The position numbers and the translations under genes are program-made. A stretch of DNA of 8,699 nucleotides from Eubacterium sp. CAG:841 (GTDB taxonomy: Bacteria > Bacillota > Clostridia > Oscillospirales > CAG-272), in assembly GCA_000437375.1 (NCBI GenBank), contig FR898226.1, forward strand, positions 17,013 through 25,711, in the 5' to 3' direction. Below are positions 7,230 through 8,699 of this stretch, in pieces. The notes beneath the pieces were generated by a model that was given only the letters and a program-made list of their open reading frames with translations, was not told where the DNA came from and made no database searches. The stretch's first letter is position 1. Each line of letters begins with the position of its first letter.

Positions 7230-7685
7230 TCAGTTCTGTCCGCGAAGCTCTTCCAGCTCGCGCATGAAAGTATCAAGGTCTTTGAACTCGCGATATACGG
7301 AGGCAAATCTGACGTAAGCAACTGGATCAAGGCTTTTCAGCTTATCCATTACAAGTACGCCTATACTTTGACTCGATATTTCTCTTGAAAGAGAATTCTG
7401 CAGTTCTGCTTCTATATCTGAGGCTACCTCTTCCATCTGTTCCATTGTTACAGGACGCTTGTGACATGCTTTTATTATTCCTGAAAGGAGCTTGTTCTTG
7501 TCGAAAAGCTCGCGGGTCTTGTCCTTTTTCACGACGAGAAGCGGCAGCGTTTCGATTTTTTCGTATGTCGTGAAACGGTTCTGGCAGGAGAGACATTCTC
7601 TCCTTCTGCGTATACTTGAGCCTTCCTCAGAAGGGCGGGAGTCTATAACTTTACTTTCGGTATAACCGCAAATAGGGCATTTCAA
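7230..7685 (-). CDS. nrdR: NrdR, transcriptional repressor of ribonucleotide reductase genes
   Basis: A 151-aa protein matching NrdR end to end. The N-terminal zinc ribbon has C3, C6, C31 and C34 with the typical RRRREC..C..RFTTYE stretch. An ATP-cone domain follows from about residue 49 (VVKKDKTRELFDKNKL) to DPVAYVRFASVYREF (120-134). NrdR binds ATP/dATP through the cone and represses nrd operons at NrdR boxes when dATP is high. The start was set at TTG 7685, giving the canonical MKCPICG. GGAGG lies at 7701-7697, 11 nt upstream. A longer in-frame TTG at 7703 overlaps this GGAGG and would add six atypical residues, so it is less likely. It has its own promoter and heads a unit with the DUF4380-type gene. 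No nrd gene is in the window, and no clear NrdR box precedes it. Confidence 0.96.
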   Translation of the reverse strand: MKCPICGYTESKVIDSRPSEEGSSIRRRRECLSCQNRFTTYEKIETLPLLVVKKDKTRELFDKNKLLSGIIKACHKRPVTMEQMEEVASDIEAELQNSLSREISSQSIGVLVMDKLKSLDPVAYVRFASVYREFKDLDTFMRELEELRGQN

Positions 7686-7720
7686 AACGAAACACACCTC
7701 CAAATTACATTGATATTTAT

Positions 7721-7749
7721 ATTATATCACATTAAAATGAAAATGTAAA
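7721..7749 (-). promoter_or_regulatory. Sigma-A promoter of nrdR
   Basis: Minus-strand TTTACA (7749-7744), a 17-nt spacer and a perfect TATAAT (7726-7721), preceded by a TG extended -10. The predicted start is about 7714, giving a short leader of about 29 nt to the TTG start at 7685. Confidence 0.8.
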
Positions 7750-7798
7750 TCATTTCTTTGAAAGTAAATTGGGTAAGCATAAGAGAATTTTGAAGGAA

Positions 7799-8104
7799 TT
7801 AAAGCTCTGAGAGAGGCTTAGGCGATGTCTCCTCCCCGAGAAGGTCGGAAATTATATCCTGCACATGAAGCGCGCTTACCGATTCCTCCGCGAGATATTT
7901 GCAGACGGATTCTGCTTTTTCAAGATCTGTGGATATCGAAAATATAAAGCATTCATCGCAGGAATCTCCGATTTCGCTTGATATGAAAATTGAGTAATCA
8001 TTGCCGTTTTCGCGCGGGGTTTTGATTACTCTGTAACGATAAACCGCACCTTGAAAAGTCTGCGATTCGGATAAGATGATTTGATCGTGACAATTTGTTT
8101 TCAT
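7799..8104 (-). CDS. Small hypothetical protein, DUF6514-like (101 aa)
   Basis: A soluble 101-aa protein without signal peptide or membrane segment. The N-terminal half is predicted strands (VYRYRVIK at 21-28, DYSIFISSEI at 36-45, CFIFSIS at 52-58). A helix follows (60-72), then SVSALHVQDIISDLLGE (75-91). This resembles DUF6514 of Clostridia, whose C-terminal end carries a VSP(I/V)HLxDVIxD-like motif; the match is from memory and unconfirmed. Function unknown. ATG start with AAAGGAG 7 nt upstream and an extended -10 promoter about 42 nt before it. It is transcribed divergently from the plus-strand membrane protein gene. No good terminator separates it from nrdR, so some read-through is possible. 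Confidence 0.75.
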   Translation of the reverse strand: MKTNCHDQIILSESQTFQGAVYRYRVIKTPRENGNDYSIFISSEIGDSCDECFIFSISTDLEKAESVCKYLAEESVSALHVQDIISDLLGEETSPKPLSEL

Positions 8105-8145
8105 ATTTATTCTCCTTTTTGTTTTTGTCCGCTTCGGCTGTCGTC

Positions 8146-8171
8146 ATTATATCATCGGATAAAGGAGATTT
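8146..8171 (-). promoter_or_regulatory. Probable promoter of the DUF6514-like gene
   Basis: Minus-strand TATAAT (8151-8146) preceded by TGA makes an extended -10. The -35 position at 17-nt spacing is weak (TTAAAA, near 8174-8169). A weak -35 with a strong extended -10 would suit activation by a factor bound upstream. Confidence 0.6.
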
Positions 8172-8203
8172 TAAGGGACATGTTTTTCAACATATCGGCG
8201 AAA

Positions 8204-8220
8204 TTCGACAAAATGCGACA
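8204..8220 (-). promoter_or_regulatory. Candidate tandem Spo0A (0A) boxes, leftward-facing pair
   Basis: On the minus strand TGTCGCA (8220-8214, one mismatch) and a perfect TGTCGAA (8210-8204) are spaced exactly 10 bp. That is one helical turn, the spacing known for Spo0A dimers on tandem 0A boxes. The pair is about 55 bp upstream of the -10 of the DUF6514-like gene. It is assigned by motif only. Confidence 0.45.
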
Positions 8221-8262
8221 CAAAAGAAGGCAATTACGAAAAACATCTTCGTTTGCTCCATG

Positions 8263-8292
8263 TTGCTTGTCGATTTGTGTCGAAAATATAAT
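8263..8292 (+). promoter_or_regulatory. Candidate upstream promoter (P1) for the 29-codon ORF and 85-aa gene
   Basis: Perfect TATAAT at 8287-8292 with a poor -35 (TTGCTT at 8263-8268, 18-nt spacer) that overlaps the rightward 0A-like pair. The predicted start is near 8299. The poor -35 together with the overlapping motif suggests an activator-dependent promoter. Confidence 0.45.
8268..8284 (+). promoter_or_regulatory. Candidate tandem Spo0A (0A) boxes, rightward-facing pair
   Basis: On the plus strand TGTCGAT (8268-8274, one mismatch) and a perfect TGTCGAA (8278-8284) are spaced exactly 10 bp. The second box ends 2 nt before a TATAAT and so lies in the -35/spacer region, as in Spo0A-activated sigma-A promoters. 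It is the mirror image of the leftward pair about position 8244. Confidence 0.48.
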
Positions 8293-8335
8293 AAAAATTC
8301 TCGATTATGCATAAATCCGATTTTGAGGAATAATA

Positions 8336-8425
8336 ATGAAATTGCGGAAAAAATCTTATGATGACAAGCGCCGATATATATGCTATTATGAAAGTGCAGT
8401 ATATTTTGATGAGGAGAGTTTATAA
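8336..8425 (+). CDS. Candidate 29-aa small ORF upstream of the membrane protein gene
   Basis: ATG at 8336 has GAGG (8325-8328) 7 nt upstream. The frame runs 29 codons to TAA at 8423-8425, which is 5 nt before the next ATG. The peptide is highly charged and aromatic (starts MKLRKKSYDDKRR, with a run of tyrosines near 14-18) and has no hydrophobic segment. It would be translated only from the upstream promoter P1, because the strong P2 start site lies inside it. It may be a real small protein, a coupling ORF that lifts translation of the following gene, or chance. Confidence 0.3.
   Translation: MKLRKKSYDDKRRYICYYESAVYFDEESL
8361..8389 (+). promoter_or_regulatory. Sigma-A promoter (P2) of the 85-aa membrane protein gene
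   Basis: ATGACA (8361-8366, one mismatch to consensus), a 17-nt spacer and TATTAT (8384-8389) with a TGC extended -10. The predicted start is near 8396, giving a leader of about 35 nt that contains GAGGAG. Confidence 0.7.
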
Positions 8426-8430
8426 GAAAA

Positions 8431-8688
8431 ATGATCAAACTTCTGAAAAATGCCGCGCGTATCGGGATGGGGACACGTGCGCGATCTTTGCTCGTTTGCA
8501 CCGGAATTCCCGTGCTGCTTTGCGTGATGTACATATTCGCTTGTGTGATGCTTGGAAAATACGGAATAATCGAGACAAATACATATGAACTTACGGTAAT
8601 GCTCGAAAGCGGGGCGCTGGCTCTTGCCATCTCGGTGGGAGGAGTATTGCTTATGGATGCAGAAGAAAAAAGCGGAGAGAAGAAGTAA
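8431..8688 (+). CDS. Small two-helix membrane protein (85 aa), unknown function
   Basis: The product has a basic amphipathic start (MIKLLKNAARIGMGTRAR), a hydrophobic segment near 19-41, a short acidic turn, and a second hydrophobic segment near 55-75. It ends in a charged tail (DAEEKSGEKK). Both ends are predicted cytosolic. No family is recognised. ATG 8431 is the first in-frame start after a TGA at 8410. GAGGAG (8411-8416) is 14 nt upstream, longer than ideal, which fits coupling to the 29-codon ORF ending 5 nt before it. It has a strong promoter of its own and a hairpin over its stop codon. It is the only well-supported plus-strand gene in the window and diverges from the DUF6514-like gene. 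Confidence 0.68.
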   Translation: MIKLLKNAARIGMGTRARSLLVCTGIPVLLCVMYIFACVMLGKYGIIETNTYELTVMLESGALALAISVGGVLLMDAEEKSGEKK

Positions 8689-8699
8689 ATTCTTCTCTC
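8675..8699 (+). terminator. Probable intrinsic terminator stem over the stop codon, cut by the window end
   Basis: GAGAGAAGAA (8675-8684) and TTCTTCTCTC (8690-8699) form a perfect 10-bp stem with loop GTAAA, which contains the TAA stop (8686-8688). Whether a T-run follows cannot be seen because the window ends here. Confidence 0.55.

Noticed and set aside
7705..7748. Inverted repeats around the nrdR promoter (TTACATT/AATGTAA and TGATAT/ATATCA)
   Set aside because: Short arms in very AT-rich DNA; they do not match the NrdR box pattern, so chance is likely.
7799..7822. Possible terminator at the end of the DUF6514-like gene
   Set aside because: The stem is only 4 + 3 bp with a bulge, lies within the last codons, and is followed by no real T-run.
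8081..8361. Plus-strand frames of 77 and 88 codons in the divergent region
   Set aside because: They begin inside the DUF6514-like gene or its leader, lack ribosome sites, run through the promoter and box elements, and show no protein-like pattern.
8187..8630. Open 147-codon minus-strand frame across the divergent region and the 85-aa gene
   Set aside because: No ribosome binding site before its start, composition typical of an antisense shadow, and it overlaps a plus-strand gene with promoter, hydrophobic helices and terminator-like hairpin.

Overview
The window looks like chromosomal DNA of a low-to-mid GC, Gram-positive, Clostridia-type bacterium. Reasons: strong AAAGGAG/GGAGG ribosome binding sites before most genes, use of TTG and GTG starts, sigma-70/sigma-A promoters with extended -10 elements, an NrdR regulator, and small proteins resembling Clostridia-specific DUF families. 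No rRNA, tRNA, CRISPR array, insertion sequence or phage gene was seen. All genes but one (plus one candidate small ORF) lie on the minus strand.

Reading in the direction of minus-strand transcription (right to left): (1) 8104-7799 is a 101-aa DUF6514-like hypothetical gene with its own promoter. (2) 7685-7230 is nrdR, the ribonucleotide reductase repressor, with a clear promoter and most likely a TTG start. It is followed 24 nt later by a 306-aa protein of the aldose-epimerase-like (DUF4380-type) fold at 7205-6285. (3) After a hairpin without a U-tract comes a tightly packed four-gene block, 6208-2480: a secreted-domain membrane protein, an HSL-type alpha/beta hydrolase, a condensation-like (alcohol acetyltransferase-type) acyltransferase, and a zinc-ribbon polytopic membrane protein. 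It ends in a clear rho-independent terminator (2428-2454). (4) A separate operon with a near-consensus promoter at 2346-2374 encodes a tandem-domain DUF1538 membrane protein (2309-783), then two different PII-like regulators (769-365 and 349-14).

On the plus strand, an 85-aa two-helix membrane protein (8431-8688) has a strong promoter and a terminator-like hairpin whose loop holds the stop codon. The 326-bp divergent region between it and the DUF6514-like gene carries two mirror-image pairs of TGTCGAA-type heptamers, each pair spaced 10 bp, matching the layout of Spo0A (0A) boxes. One pair abuts a plus-strand TATAAT. A 29-codon ORF with its own ribosome binding site follows it and ends 5 nt before the 85-aa gene.

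The parts most likely to be little described are: the membrane protein/esterase/acyltransferase/zinc-ribbon block, which looks like an acyl-transfer and ester-hydrolysis module of unknown product; the DUF1538 transporter with two paralogous PII-like proteins, which suggests ligand-gated control of transport; and the candidate Spo0A-controlled divergent promoter region.
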